A stretch of DNA of 64,000 nucleotides from Spirometra erinaceieuropaei (taxonomy: Eukaryota; Platyhelminthes; Cestoda; Diphyllobothriidea; Diphyllobothriidae), in assembly GCA_902702965.1 (NCBI GenBank), contig CACRXP010001019.1, positions 44,752 to 108,751 on the forward strand, written 5' to 3'. Each line of letters starts with the position of its first letter. Position 1 is the first letter of the stretch. The notes beneath the pieces are model-generated. The model did not search any database. It had not been told where the DNA came from and worked only from the letters and a program-made list of their open reading frames with translations. Positions 1-10,872 of the stretch are shown piece after piece. A program made the position numbers and the translations under genes.

Positions 1-226
1 TTTGTCACAGTACTTCACAGTGTTTGATAGGCACTGATGTGCTTTTCTAAAAAACGAACTTTTAAAGCAACACAGCACTGTCTACAGGATTTATTTTATG
101 TTTTTGATTTTGTCATTATTGCAGTTAATTAACATAGATATGGGATTCATGAATTGCTGTCGGTTTGCGAGTGATTGGCAATCATTCGCAAATTTCGACA
201 CACTTCATGAGTTAGGTCATCTACTG
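1..226. repeat. TIR element, right arm (copy A)
   Basis: The end reads as a terminal arm, ...GTTAGGTCATCTACTG followed by TA. It contains the sub-motif GCGAGTGATTGGCAATC, which appears inverted near 14,020-14,035 at the left end of another element. The left half lies outside the window. The B copy is 22,595-22,820. Confidence 0.6.
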
Positions 227-227
227 T

Positions 228-830
228 ATATTCTCTCATATTGTGATTCAATTTGTATAGGTGCAAACCTTGGCGATAGGACAAATTAAAACCCACTATT
301 TTTGAACGAGGCCTTCTGGCAACGTTCGAGCAGACAAAAACCAATTATCACTGAAGAATATGCCTGCGCTTTCACTACCGCAGCAACCAAAAATAAATCA
401 ACTCCCATTTTAAAACCTGATGAATTTCGGCCAGCATACCGATTCCAGCTAACAAGCAAACAACGTAAAAAGCTGTCGTGCGAGACGTCTTATCTGATTG
501 GCATTACGATAACCCCGCAGATTAATGACATTGGGGATGGGAGAGGGTAGTTTCTCTGACGATGACTGTGGTCGTGTAAAACCTTGCAGGCCAACAAGCT
601 CCATCACTTCCATATCACTTAATCCTGAGATAGTCACAGATCAGTAAAACAGCCCGGTTGAAAATGACGACAGAGTGGCCACGGCAGCTTGCAGTGGAGT
701 GAAGAATTCGAAAGAATGATGAGACCTATTTCTCCTGAAATGAGTTCGTCAGGGAAGCTTAAATTCAAATACGCGACCACAAGCTGTCAGCGGACTTGGT
801 TTCATGATATGTGCTATCTTCCTATGATCA
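228..830. other. Unassigned duplicated sequence with empty insertion site
   Basis: I see no gene here. It holds the single CACTACCG (373-380) that is duplicated around the insertion in copy B. The short ORFs on both strands (302-550, 449-637) are open in both copies only because the copies are near identical. Confidence 0.6.
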
Positions 831-834
831 CCTC

Positions 835-1000
835 CACTTAACAAAGCATACTGACTTAACAAGAGTGGTTTCGCCGAAGGCCATGATAGACGCTGTTAAA
901 GAAATCCTTTTCTTGCAGGAATTTCATAGTAGTTTTTTTACTATCCTTCCCATGACTTTGCAACAAATACATGTTAGGGCCACCGGCTGATAGTTGTTAG
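835..1000 (-). pseudogene. CR1-like LINE reverse transcriptase fragment (A, proximal)
   Basis: On the minus strand the translation begins NYQPVALTC...KVMGR and then, after a frame change, MKFLQEKDFFNSVYHGLRRN. This matches the start of the RT domain of CR1/jockey-clade non-LTR elements (the NYRPxSLT and QHGFRxxRSC blocks). It is broken by frameshifts and is only about 55 codons long. A second copy of the same segment lies at 2,636-2,795, and the B counterparts are at 24,448-24,613 and 26,044-26,203. Confidence 0.65.
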
Positions 1001-1194
1001 CACTTGTTCTGGACCCACCCCAGGGGCGGGCGGGGGTTTGTGCCTGGATGAAAGGACGGCTGGGAAACGTTGGAAAGCTTTCTGGAGGATTTGCATGCAA
1101 ACTCCCGCAGAACGTTTACCAGTATTTGATTCGGCCCAGTGACTTGCATACACTAAGCGTAAGAGGTTCCTCTCTCACATCTTCTTCTGCTAAA

Positions 1195-2033
1195 TCGACA
1201 ATGTTGAACCCGTTCTACCGTTATCCTTGGATTCAGGGTGTCCAAACTACAAGTCGTATATTTTCCGCGCACGGAAAACCATACATTTATCCACGGTAAT
1301 AAAGGGTGACCATATGGGGTTCATAAAATTTAGCTGTGGATTTGATCCATATTGTTAACTTTACAAGCCACATTGGTAAATGCAGAGACATGACGATTTA
1401 TGAACGGCCACTACACAGTATTTAAATGTCCCAAAATTCGAAACCTTTTTAAAACAGAATTATGTCCCTCCTTCAAGTATAAAATTAGAAGACGTAATTA
1501 TCTGCCGAATGAGCTAAAAGATGAATATTTTTATGCCTGTTTTCCATGAAATATAATATGACCTTTGGAGGCATCGAAAATTAATGAGAAAAATGCATGC
1601 TATTTAAGTAGTCATTTGGTTTGCAGAGTGTAGTTCTTGCATGCAGCCAGAAGGATATTCATTCGAAAGCCGGCATCCTGAGGTAACAGAAAGATTATAG
1701 AATTATGTTGCAGGTTGACCAGTTTTACAATTCTACTTAGTTAATCTTTTCGAAACGAAAACGCATTTCCAAATTTCGGTTGACATTTCATGAGTTAGCC
1801 CACCTACTGTAACTATCGGTTTCTTACGGCATGTGTGGTTATTGCATGCAGCCGGAAGGATGTTCATTCGATAGCCGACATTTTGAGGCAACTAAAATAT
1901 TACGGAATTTTGCTGAATGATGACCAGTTTTACAGCTCTATTTAATTAATCTTTTCAAAACGAAAACGTATTTCGGAATTTCGGTTGATATTTCATGAGT
2001 TAGCACACCTACTGTATATAATGACCCGTTAAT
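1195..2033. repeat. Long-TIR element, right half with duplicated end (copy A)
   Basis: Right half of the TA-flanked long-TIR family seen entire at 10,873-11,869 and 62,552-63,551. The terminal arm occurs twice in tandem, ending in GAGTTAGCCCACCTACTGTA near 1,817 and GAGTTAGCACACCTACTGTA near 2,018. Copy B has one arm only. Confidence 0.75.
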
Positions 2034-2039
2034 GTTGGG

Positions 2040-2790
2040 TGCAGAGTAAAGATGCTTGTTTGCCGGTTTGAGAGGAGGGCTTCAGAGAGGTCAAAATGAT
2101 GATTCCGAAGTCCTTTTATTTAATCCTATTTGATAGGTGCTCTTTACCAAGGAACTGTTAATGATTATCTCCATCTGCCCTCTCCATCTTCGTTTTAAAC
2201 CGCTGCGCAACGGACTTTGCAAAGAAAAACTTAAACAGTCATTCAGTCTGGCAGTTTAGTCCTTGTTGGGGAGTCCGCTCATCAGTTTTACATTTGATCG
2301 CCAGTCAAATGTCGCTGTCATCTGTAAACATGACTCCCTTGCAGTCAAGTCCGTTCGTACAGTCATTGACATAAATTAAAAACGCTAGTGGTTGGAGCAC
2401 GGAGCCCTGAGGTACCTCGCTTACAACCGGCACTGGCATTGATTTCGCATCACCAAGGCACACAAACTGTGATCAGCCGATCAAGAAGTTCGCTATTCAG
2501 TTTGGTAGGTTCCCCTTACCCCGGACTCACGGACATGATAGACTTACCGGAGGTGTGGAACACTGTTAAAGGTGATTTGAGCGAAATCGACTGCTCTATC
2601 TCGTCATCTAACGAGCGAGACTACTCCTCCATTTAACACAGTAAACTGACTAAACTAGAGTGGTTTCGTCGAAAGCCATGCTAGACACTGTCAAAGAAAT
2701 CCTTTTCTTCGATGAACTTCATAGTAGTTGTTCGACTGTCCTTTCCATAACTTTGCAACAAGTACATGTTAGAATCACCGGCTGATAGTT
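2040..2790 (-). pseudogene. CR1-like LINE reverse transcriptase fragment (A, distal)
   Basis: The minus-strand translation gives, in order, the NYQPVILTC...KVMER block, then VPQGSVLQPLAFLIYVND (palm motif B), MFTDDSDI (the catalytic YxDD position, here F-T-D-D), and further on KDFGIIILTSLKPS. That last block matches DLGVWVTASLKPS in the LINE at 42,571-43,578, so both belong to one family. Stops and frameshifts interrupt it throughout, so it is dead. The B copy is about 25,448-26,198. Confidence 0.75.
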
Positions 2791-2904
2791 CTTAGCCCTT
2801 GTTCTGGACCCACCTTAGGGGCGGGCGGGGGTTAGTGCCTGGATGAAAGGACGGCTGGAAAATGTGCGGAAGCTGCCTGCAGAGTTTGCATGCAACCTCC
2901 TTTA

Positions 2905-3260
2905 GAACTTTTACCGCTGGGCCACGAGCCCGTTGCCTTGTCGGTTTCGATCGGGAATATACAGTGATAGGCGGCGCCCACCGATCGTTCTTACGGAACT
3001 CACTCGTTCCGTTGTGCCTTACGGGCTCTCTCTCCCTGAGCCCAACCAGCAGACTACAGCGGTGCATGATGTAGGCAGTATGTTATTACCGACAAAGACA
3101 AGGGAGACTGGAATGACCATTTCTGGCTTATGAGCCGTCCTCAGCCAGTCGTACCCAACCCCAAAGTGTGGAACACCCGAGGCTCGAATTCGCGACCTGT
3201 TAGTTAAAAGTCCATGCCTCTAACCATTTGAGGTACCAAGCCGACGATGCTGCCTTGACA
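2905..3260 (-). repeat. tRNA-Lys-like SINE (copy A)
   Basis: Read on the minus strand, 3,252 down to 3,178 resembles a tRNA: a D-arm with CCTC/GAGG pairing (TACCTCAAATGGTTAGAGGC), an anticodon loop CTTTTAA (anticodon TTT, lysine) and a B-box-like ATTCGAGCC. The anticodon and T stems pair poorly, so this is a retroposon head, not a tRNA gene. The remainder down to about 2,905 is taken as the SINE body; its limit is a guess. The B copy is about 26,313-26,668. Confidence 0.55.
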
Positions 3261-3261
3261 A

Positions 3262-3535
3262 TGGCCAACTACAGATTATATTACTTTCCCTGTAGCTTAG
3301 ATGCGCTTCAAGTAATTGCTGTGTTACGCACCTACCTGAGTACACATGTCTACCAAAGCTGCTAGCGTATAAAATACCTTGTTTATCTGTGCAGATTTTG
3401 ATACATTATTTGTAGGTCTTTGATGTTACTCCTTTTAAATATTTTTCACATACTTCCTCTATGTGTCGCAAATACTGATTTCAAAGGTGCCCACATACGT
3501 TCTCTCAAAAAAACTGAACTGGACTGAACAATGCT
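3262..3535 (+). repeat. LINE 3' tail (copy A)
   Basis: The noncoding end resembles 43,200-43,578, the 3' UTR of the CR1-like LINE. Both share CAAATA...TTCAAAGGT, then TCTC/CCTC and A-rich sequence followed by ACTGAACTG repeats. Short 3' tandem repeats of this kind are typical of CR1-type elements. The element is 5' truncated. The B copy is about 26,670-26,943. Confidence 0.6.
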
Positions 3536-3673
3536 ACAGTGTGGTAGTCAGGTTTGACATAATCCGAGTAGGCATCCATGATTTTCAATGAAAACCCTCT
3601 CTTGTATTTTAAAATAAACGTCGTGCTAGCAGACCAATATCACCGAAAAGAAACACATATGCATAGCTTGGAC

Positions 3674-4323
3674 TTAGTAATAGCAATACAATGGCTTCAG
3701 GTGTAAAGCTGCCTCATTTAACCACTGTTCTATATTATTTAGGACTAATCCAGCCCATATGGAAGATATCGGACTGTAATTAGTTAGGGTTAACCATGAA
3801 GCATTGCGCGGTACGTTGTAAATTTCGATGGCGGAGAGAAGAATCAGGTTGGTAGCATTGTCCGCGCTGTGCGCATACGTCATATCCACCGTAACCCTCG
3901 AGGACACATTGCGAAATATCAGATGGAAGTAGGCGTTGAACCTGATTTCACGAGGAGCGGCCCTGCCGAATGGATCCTAAGGGCAAGAACATCATCCACA
4001 GGTAAGGAGGGACTGTATCCACGTAGTTTGCAACCAATATTGACAAGGGTTATAAAAAGAGCTTAATTCAAACGCACCGTTTGTTCAAACCAGGTGTTGA
4101 TGGAGGGGAACAGTACTTGGCACATGCACTGTTTGACGTTCTTTCGCGGAATGACTTTGACGGTCGTGCAGTTATACACTTCAGCTTGGTTATGTAGTCG
4201 CATGCGTACGCGAGTCGAAAATTCCGGACCGGTTTTCCGAGTTGCACTGACGTCGCTCGTTTTCTCTAGTAGATGTTGAACAATCTCCTGCAGAGACAAC
4301 TCCATTCGTTGAGGTGGGCACAT
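3674..4323 (-). CDS. Two-exon protein of unknown function, copy A1
   Basis: Unrecognised protein. Exons are 4,323-4,078 (246 bp, from the first in-frame ATG) and 3,976-3,674 (303 bp including TAA). The 101-bp intron has a GTGCG donor and a CCCTTAG acceptor and is phase 0. The product is 182 aa. Early residues are MCPPQRMELSLQEIVQHLL; exon 2 starts DPFGRAAPREIRFN and ends LKPLYCYY. Several N-glycosylation sequons (NCT, NVS, NAT, NAS) suggest a secreted or surface protein. A hydrophobic stretch, FCLTLLIF, lies in frame upstream of the ATG but has no Met and is closed by a conserved TAA. A possible 5' exon ends at 4,672 (GGGACAG, then GTGAGT). Three paralogues keep the same exon sizes. The start is the weakest part of the model. 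Confidence 0.6.
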
Positions 4324-4671
4324 ATTAGTCGCGTCTGAATGTCCTTTTATGAAAATGAGCAAGGTCAGGCAGAAGTTTGCGGAACGTATTTAATCTAAAG
4401 CTGCAATTTTGCCTTTTTCAATTAGCAGACTATAATTTTGACGCATATTTTAACTGTTTACAGAAAATATTTTTTACTAACTAGCATCTCAAAACGGCCT
4501 TAAAATTTTAACTATGGGAAAACACTTTTATTCATCTAAATTAAAATTTAGAGAAGTCGGCGGGAAACGTCACTTTAAGTTGACTAAAATGGAAGTGGCA
4601 ATGGTCGCGTTTCTCTTAAAAATAAAACGCTCTCTAAACAAATGAAGAATATTTAAACTAATATAACTCAC

Positions 4672-4860
4672 CTGTCCCGCTTGAGCATCCATTTACGCAA
4701 ACTATCGTAGCGAAAACTGAGCAAATGTATTTCATCATTCTTCTCTTATTTTATCTAAAATTTGGCGGAATTATATAATTTCTGAATTTTCATCAAGTCC
4801 AATTCGCTTTGTTCTGCCAAAATGTCGATCATTCATTGGTCCCCGCCCAATGTGTCAAGT
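4672..4860 (-). promoter_or_regulatory. Putative promoter and 5' exon of copy A1
   Basis: Reading on the minus strand: a GC box GGGCGGGG and CCAAT (4,855-4,835), a TATA-like TTATATAA (4,778-4,771), then an ATGGATGCT-containing segment ending in CAG at 4,672 followed by the donor GTGAGT. Spacings are plausible for a eukaryotic core promoter. The ATGs in this exon do not join the exon-1 frame without a stop, so the exon may be untranslated or the model incomplete. Confidence 0.4.
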
Positions 4861-5099
4861 AGACTACATCAGCAAGAATAATACTTTATTCTTTAATTTG
4901 GTCATTTAAATGAAGTTCAAAAATGCATTAGAAAGCACGATTCAAGAAGATAAGTTACCGGAGCAGGCAAAGTCCTTGCTGAAACTCAAATAAAATTTTA
5001 CTATTTTGTGAAATAATTTCCTTAACGAGACATTTTCTTTATAGGTGGTTTGGAGGCCCAAAGTTAATAAATCCCTTCATTTAAAATTTCCACCAGAGA

Positions 5100-5861
5100 A
5101 ACCAACATAACCACCCTCTTGGATGCTGTAAATCAAGCACCTTCGTCCATCAGGTGTACGTTGGATGTTGAAGGGTCAGACCCTCTGCCTTTTCTGGACT
5201 CTCGCCTAAGCAGAAGAGCTGAAGGCAGCATTCGAAAGAATACCTGGTCTGAGCAAAATACGAACTTCTACAGTTCCGTACCCCTTCAAAAGAATTGTTA
5301 TCTAGTCCGCTGTTCTGCGCAAAGGACTAGAAACATCTGTTCGGCGCATAGCGTTGATGAGCAACTTAAAAGAATGCAGGACGAGGACGAATATCCTGGC
5401 AGATGCATTGTAAGTAATCTTGCCGAACGACCGGCAGAACGCATCATACCGGTAGCAGAAAAGAAAACTCTGTTCCTCAACGTCCCCTTTCAAGGGGACG
5501 CGGCAAGTAAGGTCCTGATAAAGCACCTTGACGAAGCCGTTTCACGGACCTTCTCGGCAGCAAGAGTTCAAGCATTGTTTTCGACCAACCCCATCTTACA
5601 CACCGGGAAGGTAAGAACAGGCTATCAGTTCAGGCCGCCTCCATCTGCATTTGCTCCTTTACTTGCTTCTCTGGGACAGGCTACATTGGTCGTACGAGTC
5701 GGCGCCTATCCACAAGAATACGAGAACACCTGTTGGCATGGCTGAGGAAAGGTGAATTTAAGAACATAAACAACTTCATCCTCGCACACATGGTTGATTC
5801 TGGCCACCGTGTTGATCCCAACGAAGCCTTCCGTGTGATTTACAAGGTCCCATCTAAATAA
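5100..5861 (+). pseudogene. Penelope-like element, C-terminal half with GIY-YIG nuclease (copy A)
   Basis: The end of a PLE polyprotein. The post-RT region includes LPFLDSRLSRR and NVPFQGDAASKVLIKHL; the GIY-YIG endonuclease follows with GTGYIGRTSRRLSTRIREH, then ILAHMVDSGHRVDPNEAF, ending at TAA 5,859-5,861. In PLEs this nuclease nicks target DNA for target-primed reverse transcription. A frameshift between about 5,600 and 5,630 separates the two parts. The RT core is missing upstream, so the piece is 5' truncated and inactive. The GIY-YIG block itself looks intact. The B copy carries different lesions. Confidence 0.85.
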
Positions 5862-6720
5862 CCTAAGCGACTGGGTCAACGCCGATCAGCGATAGCAGAA
5901 GCGACTGCCAGCAGGCTACAGGGGCCGGTCCTGTGCGCGCAGATGAATCTCTTGCACGCTCCGCGTCTGCCGTGGTCAAGCATCGGTTAGCTGTATGCAG
6001 GTCTCCGCGCCCCCGCCCCCTTCCCTCCTCCCCTGTGGCACGACTCAACCTAACCCTCAATGCCACTGACTGCCTCTTCTCTCCCATCCCTTCCCCACTC
6101 TGTCCACATACCCCATTTGTATGAAAGAACGAACCTTAATCGATTCCTCTTATCGCTCACACGTTTCAGTTTGTACCTCGTTCCCATATTAATGAACTGG
6201 CCTGGTGAGAATTTATTGAAAGCACGCGTATGCTCGCAAAACGCTCTTCTAGTGCAAGCGTCTAGGTCTTTAAATCTTTGCGCACACGAAAGACAAGGTG
6301 ATGTTAAAAAACGGTCAGCCTGGTGGGGAATAACAAAAAGGAAGTATGCAACATCTTCGTTATCTTTGAAAAAATACGCCTTAACTTAAGACATTGACAA
6401 AGTCACAATTCGAGCCAAAATCCTCCTGCTGAGGGAGGGCGAAAGAGCGCAATGCAGCGTCCCCTTTTATCCCAAAATGACAGCCAATAGTGTTCCCCGT
6501 TCTCGACCAACAAACATCGCTCACAGTCTGCCCCGAACCCCTCTCCCCCCGGGCCAAGGATCACAACAGGCCAACATCGTAATGCAGGCAGCATGGGAAC
6601 GATGAGTGCTACCAACATTAAGGACACTTATAAACCCCGTCAACGTGTCCTATTTTCACCCTTTGTATAACTTCATGGGTCTGATGATGAAACACCGCAT
6701 GGGGGTGTGTCAATTTGTGT
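5862..6720 (+). repeat. PLE 3' noncoding region (copy A)
   Basis: C-rich sequence followed by the hammerhead-like block at 6,198-6,239 and a tail resembling 51,230-51,420 and 17,400-17,600 (shared CTTATAA, CCTATTTTCACC and TCTGATGATG-type text). It fits the pseudo-LTR/3' UTR of the PLE above. The ORFs in it are not conserved as proteins. Confidence 0.6.
6198..6239 (+). ncRNA. Hammerhead-ribozyme-like motif, degenerate (A)
   Basis: The order fits a type I hammerhead: TGGC (helix I), core CTGGTGA, a short helix II loop (6,209-6,217), GAAA (6,218-6,221), helix III AGCA/TGCT around CGCGTA, then C. Helix I is closed by GCAA instead of GCCA, and the core has G where CTGANGA needs A. It is probably inactive. 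PLEs are known to carry hammerhead motifs. Confidence 0.45.
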
Positions 6721-7054
6721 TTTTAAGACGTATCATGGGAATATTCTGAGAACTTAGGAAAAGAAAATAAATAGTGAATTAGACTGTCGTTGTTTTCAGT
6801 TGAATATTTACGATAGAAATTTGTTGACGCCCCCCTTCTGCTAGACGACAGTTTAAAATATGGTTTGGCGCTTATCACAGTGAAGTTACTGCAATGTAAT
6901 AGTCGAGTATTACGCAACCCATGGAGCCATCCATGGTTTTAAATCAAAACCAACTTGAGTATTTTAAAACAAGCGCTGTACATTCAAACATAGGCATAGG
7001 TGGGAGCATTGATTCAGAAGGGAAAGCCAGAAAGCGTACAGGCATGTTCTGGAC

Positions 7055-8630
7055 CTAGTAATAGCAATACAATGGTTTCAAGTGCAAAGCTGCTTCATTT
7101 ACCCAGCTTTCTATATCATCCAGGACTACTTTTGCCCATATGGAAGATAGGCGGCTGGGACTCGTCAAAGCGGACAGTGAGACATTGCTTGGTACATTGT
7201 ACATTTCGATGGCGGAAAGGAGAATTAGATCGGTTGCATTGTCCGCGCTGTGCGCATATGTCATATCCACTGTAACCTTTGAGGACACATTGAGGAATAT
7301 CAGATGAAAGTCGGTGTTGAACCTGATTTCACGGTGGGCGACACTGCGGAATGGATCCTAGGAAAAGAACATCATCCACAGGTAAGCAGTCAGTGACCAA
7401 TCTCACGAAATTTTGACCGAAATTCAGAACTGCCTATTCGTTTAGGAAGCATTGCCTAGGTGGCTATGTAAGAAAAATTATTTTGTGACGTGATCCCCGG
7501 ATATTTCGGACACACCATAGCGCTACCTTTAAAGGCACTTCTTTTTGGCCACCTACGAAAACCGCGATCGGTAAAAAATGGATACTCAATTGGCGTAGTT
7601 CTCTCTATTGGTTTTCGACACCTTCATAGATTTAAAGGTTTTTTTCATTGAAAACGTCCAAGACGTATTATTTTCTGGACTCAGTTGGAAGAAAACAATG
7701 CATACTAAAGGGCAGCCTATTTTTGGTTTTTAGAAAGTTTTTTAATCCCTCTATTAATACTGAACTGAATTTGCAATTGCATTTTGGTTTTACGTTTTCA
7801 GTCAGTATACCTTTCGTGTAAGAGAAAACATGCATTTTTAATTCCATTTTCATAAAGTCATAAGAGGCTCATAAAATATTGCAGCAGATTCGGACTGTAA
7901 TGTATAGTATTAAAGGAGAGGTATTAATTCGTGTAAATATTGCACAGTCATGACAAGTCTCATAATTGCAAACACTTTAAAACCGTCAGCTACCCTTCCT
8001 TCAAGTACAAAATTTGACGAAAACGTAGGATACTACCGAACCGGTGCAAGAAATAATATTTTTGTGCGTGCTTTTGACGAAATATTTTTGAAGTTATAGG
8101 GACATAGAAAATCAATAAGTAAAGTGCATACTTATTAAATAGTTGTTTTTTTACTGAAAGCGGTTTTTGCCGACAGCAAAAAGGAGTGCATTCAAAAGCA
8201 AACGATCTGTCGTGTCCGAAACCCCACCTTAGTAATCCTTCCAAATCGAGAAAGCATTTCAGAATTCGGTTAATATTTTAAGTGATTAGTCACTAACAGT
8301 ATATGCGCTTAATTTGACAGCAAATATCATCTGGGTTATTAAAAAATTAGCAGAGATTATAAATAAAGTCTGGTTTAAACGCACCATATGTTCAAACCAC
8401 GTGTTTACGGAGGGAAATACTGCTTGGCACATAAACTGTTTGAAATTCATTCGCGGAATGACTTTGATGGTCGTGCAGTTATGCACTTCAGCTTGCTTGT
8501 GCAATTGCATGTGTACACGAGTCAAAAATTCCGAACCAGTTTTCCGAGTTGCACTGACGTCGCTCGTTTTTTCTAGTAGATGTTGAACAATCTCCTGCAG
8601 AGTGAACTCCACTCGTTGATGTGGGCACAT
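7055..8630 (-). CDS. Two-exon protein of unknown function, copy A2
   Basis: Paralogue of the gene at 3,674-4,323. Exons are 8,630-8,385 (246 bp) and 7,357-7,055 (303 bp with stop). Phase 0 and exon lengths match A1, giving 182 aa. The acceptor is TTTTCCTAG. The donor is GTGCG after CATATG. The intron is 1,027 bp against 101 bp in A1; the extra length is a TIR element at about 7,387-8,299. Residues have diverged (for example DPFRSVAHREIRFN against DPFGRAAPREIRFN) without any stop or frameshift. The sequons NCT, NVS and NAT remain. A 5' exon candidate ends at 8,971, and the upstream CCAAT near 9,137 is kept although the GC box is lost. Confidence 0.6.
7387..8299. mobile_element. Long-TIR element inside the A2 intron
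   Basis: The left end CAGTCAGTGACCAATCTCACG and the right end (reverse complement) CTGTTAGTGACTAATCAC form diverged terminal inverted repeats of the family also seen at 45,512-47,205. It has no coding capacity. Its insertion enlarges the intron from about 100 to 1,027 bp. The same insertion is present in B2 (about 30,804-31,562), so it predates the A/B duplication. Confidence 0.65.
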
Positions 8631-8699
8631 TTCGGTCGCGGCTGAACGCACTTTTACAAAAATGAGCAAAGTCGGGCAGAAGTTTGCGGAACGTTTTTA

Positions 8700-9240
8700 A
8701 TCTAAATCTGCAATTGTGCCTGGGTCGTTAAACAGAAAATAATATCGACGCAAATTTAAGGCGTTTGCAAAAAACAACTCTTAGTACCTTACATTTCGAA
8801 ATATGCGTAAGATGTTAACTTTGGCTAACTTTGTTTAAATTAAAATCTGGGGTAGTAAGTGTGAAATATCATTGTTAGTTATATGATAACGGAAATGGTA
8901 GTTGCCGCACTCGCCTCGATCTAAAATGACATTTAGAAGATTAAAGAATATTCAAACTAAGAAGACGAACCTGTTCCGCTTGAGCATGCACTTGCGCAAA
9001 CTACTGCAGTCAAAAGTGTGCAGATATATTTTATCATTTTTCTCCACTTTTACCTGATAAAATTTCGAAGATTTAAATCATTTCTGAATTTTCCTCCTGT
9101 CCAATTCGCCGTGTTCTAACAGAGTGTCGGGCATTCATTGGTCTTCGTCTGATGTTGAAGATGCATAACTTTAGTAAGACTGACAAATTATGTTTCAATT
9201 TGGTCACTTAGATACAGTTAAACAATGAATTAAAAAGCGT
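8700..9240. other. Upstream region of gene copy A2
   Basis: Alignable with 4,400-4,960, 27,800-28,370 and 31,960-32,400. It contains the 5' exon candidate (8,987-8,971), a TATA-like TTTAAA near 9,072 and CCAAT on the minus strand near 9,137. The first of the two ATGs present in A1 is lost here. Confidence 0.4.
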
Positions 9241-10570
9241 AATTCAAGAAATTAAAACCTCAAATAAAGCGACATACTTGCTGGAGTTTTGAAACAATTT
9301 TACAAATTTGTGCAATTATTTTCTGCAGTGGAACACCTCGGTTATAGACGTCTAGGAGGTGTAAACTCAATCAAACCTTTCTGTTGAATAAAAAATATTT
9401 AGTTTCCAAAAAATACATTCTGATCCATCAACACAGTCTTCAGAATCTAAAAAACCCTCTTTATTCATACCACAACAGTATATCAAAATGTATTGACTGC
9501 CTTAAAATGCGTATTTAACTGATTTAATCAAAAAGTAGCGTGCAACAATCTGCCCAACTCACATCTATGTAGGAAAATATACTCTTAAACGTGCTTTTGG
9601 CGAATAACATTTTAAATGTTTAATTTTATTTTTTTGAGCTACTATAGAGTTATTGCATAAGCATGCTCTCATGAATACAATATAGGCAAGAGTATTCAGC
9701 TGGAAGTCAAAAGATGCTTCATTTTCAAGAGGCAGTAGCCAAAACTGACGTCATTATGATTTTCATCGTTGTAAATTGCGAATGAAGAGATTGCCAAAAC
9801 AGAAACTAGTTCGTGTGGCCAGTAGAAAATACGGCTGGAACAGCGATATAAGCTAATTGTCAATTGATGGGAGAATGACAGCTTTTTGTTCAATATTATA
9901 CGTAGAGGACAACCAGTGAAGCTAAAAGTTTGACGAGACTAGTCATTTTGGTTTTTAGGTAATGCGGCCAGCAGATATTCGCCACATAGGCCCTGCAACC
10001 TGTCATCCGACCCATGCTTAGTCTACGTGGATCGGTTGTTGGTTCATATCCTGAGCACCGTTTGGTAACGCGTTAGCATAGATGCTTGTAAACCGACTTG
10101 CCTTTGAAGAATGATCCTATTTAGCTTGGGGTCTGTAAGGAGGATGAGTGATTCGGCTGTAAGTCTGGGCTAAGACTGCGCGTGTGGCGACGGGATTCGG
10201 TGTCCGGCCTGTCCGAAGTCGTCGGTTACCGGTGTGCCCCACACGACAACACGAGGCTTCGTACAAATTACCACTGACGGAGAGACATGCCGACTAGACT
10301 CATCTCACATTGCCCGCCAGTCACGGGACACCTTTATGACCTACAAAGTCAGCGACGACCGAAAATGCACAGTTTCGACTACAGTTATCCTCACCGTATT
10401 GGAATTTATGGGAGTAAATCGGCAGTGGGCATATTCACTGGTGAGTGTTGCGTCCAAAATCGGATTTAGGGATTTTACGGGCAGTCATCGTTACTTACTT
10501 ACCAGACTCGACAAAAGTGCAAATGGTCCCTACATGGTGAAAATGTGGCCTCGAATATTCTAATAAAAGA
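9241..10570. other. Unassigned sequence shared with copy B
   Basis: Collinear with B 32,400-34,080. The part from about 10,000 to 10,560 is related to 16,270-16,560 (shared GTAAACCGACTTGCC-like and GTCTGGGCTAAGA-like text), so it is an interspersed repeat. ORF 10,234-10,563 is broken in the B copy and is unlikely to be a gene. Confidence 0.5.
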
Positions 10571-10872
10571 GATATCCGAGAGAGCTGTGATTTAAAACCA
10601 AACACCTACTTACGCAGGGCTAAGCCACACATTCACTGCGTTTTGTAATATAAAGGCTTGATTATAAGTTGTAAATGTCTGCACCAACTGTTTTCTGGAA
10701 GTGAGAATCATACTCTGTGTATGCGAAATCCACTGACGCCAAAAGGGGCAAAATCAAACTCTTCGGAAGTGGATTAAGCTCACTTAAAGTGTGAAATACG
10801 GTTGGTGGAATTTTGTCCAATCAACACAATAGTAATTGGCTGAAAGCGGGTGGCTACACGCACTCCAAATTA

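Noticed and set aside
4063..4279. Plus-strand ORFs opposite the two-exon gene (also 8,314-8,586 and 31,649-31,847)
   Set aside because: Shadows of the minus-strand exon, which alone keeps constant splice boundaries in all four copies.
10019..10053. Possible tRNA (GGTTCATATCC B-box-like)
   Set aside because: No acceptor or anticodon stems and A/B spacing too short.
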